DNA of 9,554 nucleotides from Candidatus Omnitrophota bacterium (GTDB lineage Bacteria; Omnitrophota; Gorgyraeia; Gygaellales; Profunditerraquicolaceae), in the NCBI GenBank assembly GCA_018814745.1, contig JAHIZC010000116.1:1-9554 (forward strand). The letters run 5' to 3'. How positions within the stretch are numbered: the stretch's first letter is position 1; each line of letters opens with the position of its first letter. A model generated the notes under the pieces. That model was not told the origin of the DNA and searched no databases. It saw only the letters and a program-made list of their open reading frames with translations. Made by a program: the position numbers and the translations under genes. Of this stretch, positions 1-5,813 are shown piece by piece.

Positions 1-321
1 GGTTCGGTGCAGACCGTTATCCCTTTACGGGATGGCTCGGCTCTTCGGCTTACTACGAGTAAATACTTTACACCGCAAGGTAAAATGATACATGAAAAGG
101 GAGTGATGCCTGATATCGTAGTTGAAGAAGGTAGAATCGAAATCGCGCAGGAGTCAGTGGGGCTGGAATCCCTGCATGTATTTGATCAGATCGAAGAGAA
201 AGAGAATCAAAAGAAGGCAGAAAAAGAGCAGGTTTTTGATTATAAAAGTGATAATCAGCTGATGCGGGCTGTCGATGTTTTAAAGGCTTTGAAATTCTAT
301 GAGCAGAGCAAGACGGAATAA
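1..321 (+). CDS. S41 family C-terminal processing peptidase, 3' end only
   Basis: This is the last 106 codons of a CtpA/Prc-type serine protease, open at the left edge of the window. The frame runs from base 1, so the GTG at base 7 is an internal valine and not a start. The visible part begins GSVQTVIPL, the segment that directly follows the catalytic lysine (GKG-S/T-VQ) in this family, then continues through the conserved LRLTTSKYFTPQG strand and the GVMPDIVV segment. The PDZ domain and the catalytic serine would lie upstream, outside the window. A charged Glu/Lys-rich linker (about residues 60-82) leads to the usual ending, DNQLMRAVDVLKALKF. Such proteases are exported and trim periplasmic or membrane proteins, often those linked to cell-wall turnover. 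The last 23 bases overlap the following deacetylase gene, so the two are probably co-translated. The family call is firm; the substrate cannot be told. Confidence 0.93.
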   Translation, partial: GSVQTVIPLRDGSALRLTTSKYFTPQGKMIHEKGVMPDIVVEEGRIEIAQESVGLESLHVFDQIEEKENQKKAEKEQVFDYKSDNQLMRAVDVLKALKFYEQSKTE

Positions 322-1093
322 AGGAACCTTCGGGTATAAGGCTGTAATCGGGATATTGTCATTAATCATTATTGCTCAATGGGTCTTGATGTCGAGTAAA
401 CCTAAAGAGCAGCGCAGTGTTTTGATTGAACCGATCAGAGGGAAGATTGCAATTGTAATTGATGATTGGGGGTATAATTTACATAATCTAGCAATTCTAA
501 AAGAGATTAGATCTCCTCTTACCTTATCAATCCTCCCTAATCTCCCTTATTCCAGGAAGATTGCTAGAGAAGCTCATGATCTGGGTTTAGAAGTAATATT
601 ACATCTACCGATGGAGCCGCACGAAAATTATAGATTAGAAGAAGATACGATTATGGCAACTTCCAGCGAGTCTGAGATTAGAGATATCATTCAAGAGGAC
701 TTCTCTAGTATTATCTATGCTAGAGGTGCTTCGAATCACATGGGCTCTAAGGTCACCGAGGACCCACGGGTGATGAAGATAGTATTTAGCGAGCTAAAGA
801 AGAGCGGGCTTTATTTTTTGGATAGCCTGGTTTCTGCGAATTCTCTGGGTTCTAAAATTGCCCGTAGTATGCAGATGAATTTCCTCAAGCGGGACATATT
901 CCTCGATAATCAATCAGATCCGGAATACATCAGAGAGCAGATCAATAAATTGAAATTACAAGCTGGCCTGAAGGGGTCTGCTATCGGTGTTGGGCATGAT
1001 CGTAGGAGTACTTTTAGTGTCCTTAGGGAAGAATTGCCTAAATTAGAAGCAGAAGGTTACAGGTTAGTTTTTTTATCTGAGTTAATCGGTTAA
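299..1093 (+). CDS. Divergent polysaccharide deacetylase (DUF610/YibQ-like), membrane-anchored
   Basis: The 264-residue protein matches the divergent polysaccharide deacetylase family (formerly DUF610), a NodB-related fold. A basic N-terminus and one hydrophobic stretch (about residues 13-31) suggest a signal anchor, leaving the catalytic domain (about 48-264) outside the cytoplasmic membrane. Visible motifs are AIVIDDWG (51-58) with the paired aspartates, LHLPMEP (101-107), SNHMGS (145-150), FLDS (173-176) and GHDRRST (232-238). These supply the Asp/His residues expected for metal binding. The ATG at 299 overlaps the upstream protease gene by 23 bases and lacks a clear Shine-Dalgarno. It is preferred because the next in-frame ATG (residue 31) would remove the membrane segment. 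Pairing with an S41 protease is common and suggests a role in cell-envelope or peptidoglycan remodelling. The substrate is unknown. Confidence 0.88.
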   Translation: MSRARRNKGTFGYKAVIGILSLIIIAQWVLMSSKPKEQRSVLIEPIRGKIAIVIDDWGYNLHNLAILKEIRSPLTLSILPNLPYSRKIAREAHDLGLEVILHLPMEPHENYRLEEDTIMATSSESEIRDIIQEDFSSIIYARGASNHMGSKVTEDPRVMKIVFSELKKSGLYFLDSLVSANSLGSKIARSMQMNFLKRDIFLDNQSDPEYIREQINKLKLQAGLKGSAIGVGHDRRSTFSVLREELPKLEAEGYRLVFLSELIG

Positions 1094-1102
1094 TTATTTA
1101 AG

Positions 1103-2062
1103 ATGAATGTATTAGGAATTGAGACATCTTGCGACGAAACCTCAGTCTCCGTAGTAAGAAACGGAAAGAACGTACTTTCTAATAAAGTCGCCTCAAGTGT
1201 GGAGTTTCATAGTAAATACGGGGGAGTTATTCCTGAGATAGCCTCGCGTATGCAGCTGGAGACGATTGTCAGGGTTGCGCAGCTCGCTTTAAAAAAAGCC
1301 AAGCTCTCTCTTTCGGATATAAATCTTGTTTCTGTGACAGATAGCCCGGGCCTCCTTGGTTCATTATTGATTGGTATCGGGTTTGCTAGGTCAATAAGCG
1401 AAGCACTGGGAGTGCCTGTATTGGGAGTTGATCACGTCTTAAGCCATATCTATGCAAATTTTCTTGATTGCCAAGGTGTTAAATTTCCCTTTATCGCTCT
1501 GGTGGCTTCAGGAGGGCATACCAGTCTTTTTTATCTTAAGGGTTTTGACCGGATTACAATATTGGGAGAAACTCAAGACGATGCCTGCGGTGAAGCGTTT
1601 GATAAAGTAGCCAAAATCCTCGGTTTAGGATATCCCGGAGGACCGTTAATTGAGAAGTTGGCTAAAAAGGGCGGCCGGAGAAAAATAATTTTCAGGTGTT
1701 CTAATACAGAACAACCTTTGAATTTCAGCTTTAGCGGTATAAAGACCGCAGTACTTTATTATTTAAAGAAAAATCGCTTGGCTAATCGAGCGGATATCGC
1801 ATATTCATTCCAGGAGACAGTAATCGAAACTTTGATTAAGAAATCATTCCGGGCCTGCGATCTAAAAAGAGTAGAGCGGTTGGTTTTCGGAGGAGGGGTG
1901 GTAGTGAATAATAGGCTGAGAGAAAGATTCTTTGAGGCTTCCAAGCAGAAGGGGATCAAATGTTATTTTCCTTCCCGGGGGCTCTGTATGGATAATGCTG
2001 CAATGGTTGCAGGATTAGGCTACCGTTTATTTAAAAAGAGAGGAGAATATGCTTACCGATAA
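1103..2062 (+). CDS. tsaD: tRNA N6-adenosine threonylcarbamoyltransferase TsaD
   Basis: TsaD transfers the threonylcarbamoyl group from threonylcarbamoyl-AMP to A37 of ANN-decoding tRNAs (t6A), working with TsaB and TsaE in bacteria. At 319 residues it is slightly short for the family (usually about 335-345) but appears complete. Motifs in order are GIETSCDETSVSVV (5-18), HSKYGGVIPEIASR (36-49), a metal-site pair H111 and H115, the phosphate-binding loop VASGGHTS (134-141), DDACGEAFDKVAKILGLGYPGG (159-180), FSFSGIKTAV (208-217), FGGGVVVNNRLR (262-273) and LCMDNAAMVAG (294-304) with the third metal ligand D297. The usual HLEGH segment reads HVLSH; both histidines are kept. The gene starts 9 bases after the deacetylase stop, and its last 14 bases overlap the next gene. 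A cytoplasmic housekeeping enzyme; the call is firm. Confidence 0.97.
   Translation: MNVLGIETSCDETSVSVVRNGKNVLSNKVASSVEFHSKYGGVIPEIASRMQLETIVRVAQLALKKAKLSLSDINLVSVTDSPGLLGSLLIGIGFARSISEALGVPVLGVDHVLSHIYANFLDCQGVKFPFIALVASGGHTSLFYLKGFDRITILGETQDDACGEAFDKVAKILGLGYPGGPLIEKLAKKGGRRKIIFRCSNTEQPLNFSFSGIKTAVLYYLKKNRLANRADIAYSFQETVIETLIKKSFRACDLKRVERLVFGGGVVVNNRLRERFFEASKQKGIKCYFPSRGLCMDNAAMVAGLGYRLFKKRGEYAYR
2036..2046 (+). promoter_or_regulatory. Ribosome binding site of the MgtC-like gene inside tsaD
   Basis: The purine run AAGAGAGGAGA lies within the 3' coding end of tsaD, a few bases before the ATG at 2049. It decides that start and implies that the membrane protein is translated in a different frame overlapping tsaD by 14 bases. 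Confidence 0.7.
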
Positions 2063-2489
2063 TCAGGTTATTTTACGTTTAGTATTATCTGTGGTATTAA
2101 GTGGTTTTATCGGATTAGAACGACAGGCGCGCCGTAGATATGTAGGGTTACGTACTCATATTTTGCTCTGCCTGGGTTCCTGTCTTATAATGTTTACATC
2201 GCTATATGTTTTTGATATATATAAAGATATGGTACCCTTAGATCCTGCGCGAATTGCTGCGGGAGTAATTACTGGTATCGGTTTCTTGGGTGCCGGAACG
2301 ATCATCAGAGATAAGGAAAAAGTAAAGGGGCTTACTACAGCGGCTAGCCTTTGGGTTGTCGCAGGTATCGGTTTGGCAGTAGGTGTCGGTTTCTACTTGG
2401 CCAGTGTAACCACTACTTTTCTGGCATTGATCGTGCTCTACTTTTTGAGGCGCGCAGAACAGGCAATAGAAAAAATCAAAGATAAATAG
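2049..2489 (+). CDS. MgtC/SapB family membrane protein, short form
   Basis: This 146-residue hydrophobic protein has about four to five membrane segments (roughly 8-23, 36-56, 67-86, 97-115, 117-134). It carries the MgtC/SapB signatures: SGFIGLERQ (18-26), GLRTHILLCLGS (33-44), RIAAGVITGIGFLGAGTIIR (68-87) and KGLTTAASLWVVAGIGLAVG (93-112). It ends just after the membrane domain in a short charged tail and lacks the C-terminal ACT-like domain of Salmonella MgtC. The start at 2049 has a strong ribosome site (AGAGGAGA just upstream) and lies inside the last codons of tsaD, pointing to translational coupling. In pathogens MgtC modulates the F1Fo ATP synthase and survival at low Mg2+. Short environmental homologues have no established function, so a transport role should not be assumed. 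Family call is firm; function is open. Confidence 0.92.
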   Translation: MLTDNQVILRLVLSVVLSGFIGLERQARRRYVGLRTHILLCLGSCLIMFTSLYVFDIYKDMVPLDPARIAAGVITGIGFLGAGTIIRDKEKVKGLTTAASLWVVAGIGLAVGVGFYLASVTTTFLALIVLYFLRRAEQAIEKIKDK

Positions 2490-2493
2490 AAAA

Positions 2494-2503
2494 AAGGAGG
2501 TGA
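2494..2503 (+). promoter_or_regulatory. Near-perfect Shine-Dalgarno of the bactofilin gene
   Basis: AAGGAGGTGA matches the 16S anti-Shine-Dalgarno over ten bases, with GGAGG ending six bases before the ATG at 2507. It is the strongest ribosome site in the window, which fits a structural protein made in quantity. It also shows that the organism uses canonical leader-based initiation. Confidence 0.8.
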
Positions 2504-2506
2504 AGT

Positions 2507-3016
2507 ATGGCTTTACACAAGAGGAGGAATACAGAAGAGAAGATACTTGATGTTGATGCTTCTATGCAGGGCACTCTAAGTTTCAAGGATCCGGTGAATA
2601 TTCGCATAAACGGAAGATTCGAAGGGACCTTAGAAACCAAGGGTAACCTGACTATCGGACAGGCAGCAGTTGTGACAGCTAATATTGTGGGTGATAACAT
2701 CATTGTCGGAGGCAGAGTAAAGGGAAAATTGATTGCTAAAGAAAGATTGACTCTCTTACCTACAGCAATATTAGAAGGCGAAATCTACCCGTCACAATTA
2801 AATGTTGCCGAAGGTGCGATATTTGAAGGAAAATGTTCGATGCTGCATGATTTTTTAAACGCTGAACAGCTAGCCAGATACCTTGAGGTTGATCTGAATT
2901 CGATTATGGAGTGGGCGAGTTCTGGTAAGGTTCCGGGGGAGAAAGAGGGTAGTGATTGGAAATTCGAGAGAAAAGCTATTGACGCCTGGGTTGCCTCGGG
3001 TAAAATCGAAAAGTAA
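2507..3016 (+). CDS. Bactofilin fused to an excisionase/MerR-like helix-turn-helix domain
   Basis: Residues about 14-112 form a bactofilin (polymer-forming cytoskeletal protein) core. Regular hydrophobic/glycine strands occur about every 17-20 residues, for example MQGTLSFKDPVNIRINGRFEGTL starting at residue 20, LTIGQAAVVTANIVG, IIVGGRVKGKL, LTLLPTAILEGEI and LNVAEGAIFEGK. This is the right-handed beta-helix that polymerises without nucleotide. Unlike simple bactofilins, it continues with a compact domain (about 117-165) reading LNAEQLARYLEVDLNSIMEW, then SGKVPG, then WKFERKAIDAWV, which has the layout of an HTH_17 (excisionase-type) winged helix domain. The N-terminus is short and charged, with no membrane segment. 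The gene starts 17 bases after the MgtC-like gene and is followed by a small gene with a related HTH domain. Bactofilins organise cell-wall enzymes and chromosome partners. What the HTH tail binds, DNA or protein, cannot be told from sequence. Confidence 0.9.
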   Translation: MALHKRRNTEEKILDVDASMQGTLSFKDPVNIRINGRFEGTLETKGNLTIGQAAVVTANIVGDNIIVGGRVKGKLIAKERLTLLPTAILEGEIYPSQLNVAEGAIFEGKCSMLHDFLNAEQLARYLEVDLNSIMEWASSGKVPGEKEGSDWKFERKAIDAWVASGKIEK

Positions 3017-3041
3017 ATAAACAGGATAGAAAATTAAAACT

Positions 3042-3350
3042 ATGGGAGAAGAAAAACTTCTAACCGTCAGGGAGGTTGCATCAATTTTAGGCCTCTCGGA
3101 GAAAGAAATAATGGATTTAGCTGAAAGCGGAGATTTGCCTGCATATAAGATCGGCGGCGTGTATTTGAGATTTAGAAAAGGGCAGGTCGAGGAGTTCAGG
3201 AGGTCTTACAAAAATTTTCTTCCTCAGATAGACGCTAAAAGCTCCAATTCTTTTAAGGATAACGTCAGCGACTTCTTTTATTTCAACGATTTTTATATTT
3301 TTTCCTTCCTTATAATAATTTTGTTATTAATCTTTATATTTCAGGGATAG
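3042..3350 (+). CDS. Small helix-turn-helix protein with a C-terminal membrane anchor
   Basis: The 102-residue protein has two parts. Residues about 5-56 (LLTVREVASILGLSEKEIM, then SGDLPAYKIGGVYLRFRK and the helix GQVEEFRR) form an excisionase-type HTH_17 domain. Residues about 83-101 (FNDFYIFSFLIIILLLIFIF) form a strongly hydrophobic single segment ending two residues before the stop. It should therefore be a tail-anchored inner-membrane protein with the HTH domain in the cytoplasm. The linker (57-82) is polar and aromatic near the membrane. The HTH domain aligns without gaps to the C-terminal domain of the preceding bactofilin, sharing the IM..A.SG..P core. The ribosome site is weak, and the gene follows the bactofilin by 25 bases. 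Function is not known. A membrane-bound regulator or an adaptor tethering DNA or the bactofilin to the membrane are both possible. Confidence 0.82.
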   Translation: MGEEKLLTVREVASILGLSEKEIMDLAESGDLPAYKIGGVYLRFRKGQVEEFRRSYKNFLPQIDAKSSNSFKDNVSDFFYFNDFYIFSFLIIILLLIFIFQG

Positions 3351-3360
3351 TAAGAGAATA

Positions 3361-4029
3361 ATGAGATCTGATAGCGGCTTATGCAACCTGGGTTTTGCTA
3401 ATATTGATATCGACAGGCAAAGACGAAGGGGCTTTGCTGAAGTAATCTACTCTCCAGGTAAAACCCATGGGCAACTAAAAAAGATTGCCGGCGCATTAAT
3501 CAAACATAAGCAGGCCTTATTATTAACCCGGTTAGATAAAGATGCCTTCATATATTTAAAGAAGTCATTCCCCGGACTGAAGTACAACCCGAGAGCGAGG
3601 ATCGGATATATTCATAAGAGGCGTTCTCTCTCAAAGAGTGGGCGAGTATTGGTAATTTCCGCAGGAACCTCGGATATACCGGTGGCTGAGGAAGCCGTGG
3701 TTACATTGGAAGTAATGGGCAATCAGGCGGTAAAGCTTTATGATGTTGGTGTAGCCGGCGTACATCGTATAATCAATAGATTAGACCTGCTGAAGAAAGC
3801 CAAGGTGATTATTGTAGTCGCAGGTATGGAGGGAGCCTTGGCAAGCCTGGTAAGCGGTTTAGTCAGTTGTCCGGTTATTGCTGTGCCGACTAGTTCCGGG
3901 TATGGCGCAAACTTTGGAGGGTTAGCAGCGCTTCTTACGATGTTGAATAGCTGTTCTCCGGGAGTAACCGTGGTGAATATAGATAACGGTTTTGGTGCAG
4001 GTTATTTTGCAAGCTTGATTAATAAATAG
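3361..4029 (+). CDS. larB: LarB, pyridinium-3,5-biscarboxylate mononucleotide synthase (short N-terminus)
   Basis: LarB carboxylates and hydrolyses nicotinic acid adenine dinucleotide, the first step of nickel-pincer nucleotide (NPN) cofactor synthesis for lactate racemase-type enzymes; its catalytic domain is related to PurE. The match is clear over the whole protein: LGFANIDIDRQRRRGFAEVI (10-29), AGTSDIPVAEEAVVT (101-115), YDVGVAGVHR (127-136), VVAGMEGALASLVSGLV (152-168), VIAVPTSSGYGANFGGLAAL (172-191), then MLNSC (194-198) and VVNIDNGFGAG (204-214). The cysteine of the LNSC motif (C198), conserved in LarB, is present. Usual LarB proteins carry about 25-30 more residues before the LGFA segment. 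Here an in-frame stop at 3328-3330 and the absence of an alternative start before 3361 rule out a longer form. LarC and LarE are not in the window. The ribosome site is weak, and the gene follows the membrane HTH gene by 10 bases. Confidence 0.92.
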   Translation: MRSDSGLCNLGFANIDIDRQRRRGFAEVIYSPGKTHGQLKKIAGALIKHKQALLLTRLDKDAFIYLKKSFPGLKYNPRARIGYIHKRRSLSKSGRVLVISAGTSDIPVAEEAVVTLEVMGNQAVKLYDVGVAGVHRIINRLDLLKKAKVIIVVAGMEGALASLVSGLVSCPVIAVPTSSGYGANFGGLAALLTMLNSCSPGVTVVNIDNGFGAGYFASLINK

Positions 4030-4061
4030 GTTCTAGGTGCTAGGTTTTAGGTTATAGGCGG
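4027..4061 (+). repeat. Five-unit heptamer tandem repeat TAGGNNN between larB and the FmdE-like gene
   Basis: Five head-to-tail 7-base units fill the whole gap: TAGGTTC (4027), TAGGTGC (4034), TAGGTTT (4041), TAGGTTA (4048) and TAGGCGG (4055). The first three bases of unit 1 are the larB stop codon. The last unit supplies the only purine-rich stretch (AGGCGGA) in front of the next ATG at 4063. Change in copy number by slippage would alter the larB-fmdE spacing in 7-base steps without touching either protein. Confidence 0.8.
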
Positions 4062-4062
4062 A

Positions 4063-4479
4063 ATGAGAAATAGAAAAATAACATTAACTGAAGCAATAAA
4101 ATTTCATGGACACTTAGGCCCCTATCTAATTTTAGGATTACGGGCAGGAGAGCTAGCTTTAAAAGAATTAAAATGCAGAAAATATTTCGGTTTAAGAGTG
4201 AAAGTCTGGGGAGCTTCTCTCAGGCCAAAGTCATGTTTGGTAGACGGCCTGCAGTTATCCACGGGCGCAACTTACGGCAAAGGTAACATCACTAAATTCA
4301 ACGGTTCAATAATAAAACTGGTAGTTAAAGATAGAGATAATTCCAAGAAGGTCACCTTGACCTTTAAAGAAGATTTAGTCAAGGAATTAAACGGTGTCAA
4401 GACCCACAGCGAGAGTGAATCTTTAGCCCGAATGATATACAGAACTTCGAATTCTAAACTATTTACGATAAGGAGATAA
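4063..4479 (+). CDS. FmdE-like (formylmethanofuran dehydrogenase subunit E family) stand-alone protein
   Basis: The 138-residue protein carries the FmdE-family core: FHGHLGPYLILGLRAGE (14-30), SCLVDGLQLSTGATYGKGNI (57-76), and a C-terminal strand/helix part with LTFKEDLVKEL (99-109). Candidate metal ligands are H15, H17 and C58, with D61 nearby. Two positions differ from the canonical family: the FHGH-x-CP cysteine is glycine (G19), as in many stand-alone members, and the second cysteine in STGCT is alanine (A69). No zinc-ribbon tail is present. In methanogens FmdE co-occurs with the molybdenum formylmethanofuran dehydrogenase, but no other subunit is here and methanofuran is not expected in a bacterium. 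The gene sits directly before acsC, whose ribosome site lies in its last codons, so a helper role in the acetyl-CoA pathway is inferred only from context. Family call good, function unknown. Confidence 0.86.
   Translation: MRNRKITLTEAIKFHGHLGPYLILGLRAGELALKELKCRKYFGLRVKVWGASLRPKSCLVDGLQLSTGATYGKGNITKFNGSIIKLVVKDRDNSKKVTLTFKEDLVKELNGVKTHSESESLARMIYRTSNSKLFTIRR
4470..4475 (+). promoter_or_regulatory. Ribosome binding site of acsC inside the end of the FmdE-like gene
   Basis: AAGGAG lies just before the stop codon of the FmdE-like gene, six bases before the acsC ATG at 4482. It supports that start and indicates coupled translation of the two genes. Confidence 0.7.
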
Positions 4480-4481
4480 AA

Positions 4482-5810
4482 ATGGCACTCTCAGGATTGG
4501 ACATTTATAAGTTGCTGCCTAAGACAAACTGCCGCGAGTGTGGATTTGCAACCTGTTTAGCTTTTGCCATGCAGTTGGCTAAGAAGACAGTGACGCTTGA
4601 TAAATGTCCCCATCTAAAAGAGGAGGCAAAAAACGTTCTGCAGGCATCAAGTTTGCCGCCGATTAAATTAGTCTCGGTTGGAGAGGGGGATTCTAAAATC
4701 AGTATCGGCAATGAGACCGTCTTATTTCGTCACGAAGAGAAGTTTTATAATCCCTGCGGAGTTGGCTTTATCATTGAGGATAATAGCAGTGATTCTGAAA
4801 TTCAGGCCAAACTTGAAAAGATCAAGGCATTAAAATTTGAGCGCATAGGCCAGGAGTTAAATGTCAATTTAATTGCGCTTAAACAGAGCGGTGATGCCAA
4901 GCGCTTTTTAGAGGTAGTGAAATTAGTATCCGCTAATTGTACACTTGCGTTGGTATTAATCAGCGATGATTTAGGAGCTTTAAAAGGAGCGCTGGATTTA
5001 ACTAAAGATAAAAAGCCCTTAATTTATCATGCTACAAAGGATAACTTATCGCAGATTGCCCAACTTGCCAAAGATTATAAAGTTCCGCTGGTTGTAACAG
5101 ATACTGATTTGGAGTCACTCTCTAACTTGACCGGTGAATTGAATAAACAGGGCCTGAGCGATTTAATTTTAGATACCGGTAGAAAGAGCATTGCAGGCAG
5201 GATTTGGGATTTGACTCAGATTAGAAGACAGGCGTTGAAGAAGTCAAATCGCAGCTTAGGATATCCTGTTTTAGTAATGATCGATCAGCAGGATCGATTT
5301 GAAGAGGCGATGGAAGCAGCAAGTTATATAGCAAAATACGCCGGTATCATTCTGATTAAAAGTATCGAATCCTGGCAGAGCTTATCGCTTCTCACTCTCA
5401 GGCAGAATATTTATACCGATCCGCAAAAACCCTTGCAGATTGAACCAAAACTTTATTCTATCGGCCAGGTGAGTGATAAATCACCGATTCTAGTTACGAC
5501 AAATTTCTCTTTGACTTACTACACCGTTGCAGGCGAAATAGAGGCGAGCAAGGTACCCACTTACATTCTCAGCGTTGATACTGAGGGGATGTCCGTATTG
5601 ACCGCTTGGGCAGCGGAGAAATTTACTCCGGATAAAATCTCTGAATCGATAAATAAATTCGCTCTCAGTGATGCGGTTTCGCATAAACGCATGGTTATAC
5701 CAGGATATGTTGCGGTGATGAGCGGGGAGCTTGAGGATAAGTCCTCCTGGCAGGTAGTGGTGGGGCCCAAGGAAGCTTCAGGTATTCCGTCATTTCTGAA
5801 AAATTTATAA
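4482..5810 (+). CDS. acsC: Corrinoid iron-sulfur protein large (gamma) subunit AcsC
   Basis: AcsC is the cobamide-binding subunit of CFeSP, which carries the methyl group from methyltetrahydrofolate to acetyl-CoA synthase in the Wood-Ljungdahl pathway. The N-terminus holds the diagnostic [4Fe-4S] domain: C17, C20, C25 and C42 (C-x2-C-x4-C-x16-C) within DIYKLLPKTNCRECGFATC and a following CPHLKEEA. A TIM-barrel domain occupies roughly residues 90-330. The C-terminal corrinoid-binding domain includes VDTEGMSVLTAWAAEKFTPD (about 364-383), VIPGYVAVMSGELED (about 406-420) and the ending VVVGPKEASGIPSFLKNL. At 442 residues the length matches the bacterial AcsC family. It starts two bases after the FmdE-like stop and is followed after three bases by its own reductive activator, while its partner AcsD lies two genes downstream. 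A cytoplasmic, oxygen-sensitive protein. Confidence 0.97.
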   Translation: MALSGLDIYKLLPKTNCRECGFATCLAFAMQLAKKTVTLDKCPHLKEEAKNVLQASSLPPIKLVSVGEGDSKISIGNETVLFRHEEKFYNPCGVGFIIEDNSSDSEIQAKLEKIKALKFERIGQELNVNLIALKQSGDAKRFLEVVKLVSANCTLALVLISDDLGALKGALDLTKDKKPLIYHATKDNLSQIAQLAKDYKVPLVVTDTDLESLSNLTGELNKQGLSDLILDTGRKSIAGRIWDLTQIRRQALKKSNRSLGYPVLVMIDQQDRFEEAMEAASYIAKYAGIILIKSIESWQSLSLLTLRQNIYTDPQKPLQIEPKLYSIGQVSDKSPILVTTNFSLTYYTVAGEIEASKVPTYILSVDTEGMSVLTAWAAEKFTPDKISESINKFALSDAVSHKRMVIPGYVAVMSGELEDKSSWQVVVGPKEASGIPSFLKNL

Positions 5811-5813
5811 TTA

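Noticed and set aside
7..321. GTG at base 7 as the start of a separate 104-residue protein
   Set aside because: The frame is open to base 1 and the peptide matches the middle-to-end of S41 peptidases, so this is a gene cut by the window edge.
2049..2489. MgtC-like gene as a sign of virulence or a pathogenicity island
   Set aside because: The protein is a short form without the C-terminal domain and sits in a housekeeping operon; the virulence role belongs to a different subgroup.
3017..3041. Promoter or cobalamin riboswitch before the HTH or acs genes
   Set aside because: The gaps are 2-36 bases, too short for a riboswitch, and no convincing -35/-10 pair is seen; the genes look co-transcribed from upstream.
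4063..4479. FmdE and CFeSP genes as evidence of a methanogenic archaeon
   Set aside because: The neighbours (bactofilin, S41 protease, MgtC, strong Shine-Dalgarno sites, bacterial-type AcsC/AcsD and RACo) are bacterial, and no methanofuran enzymes are present.
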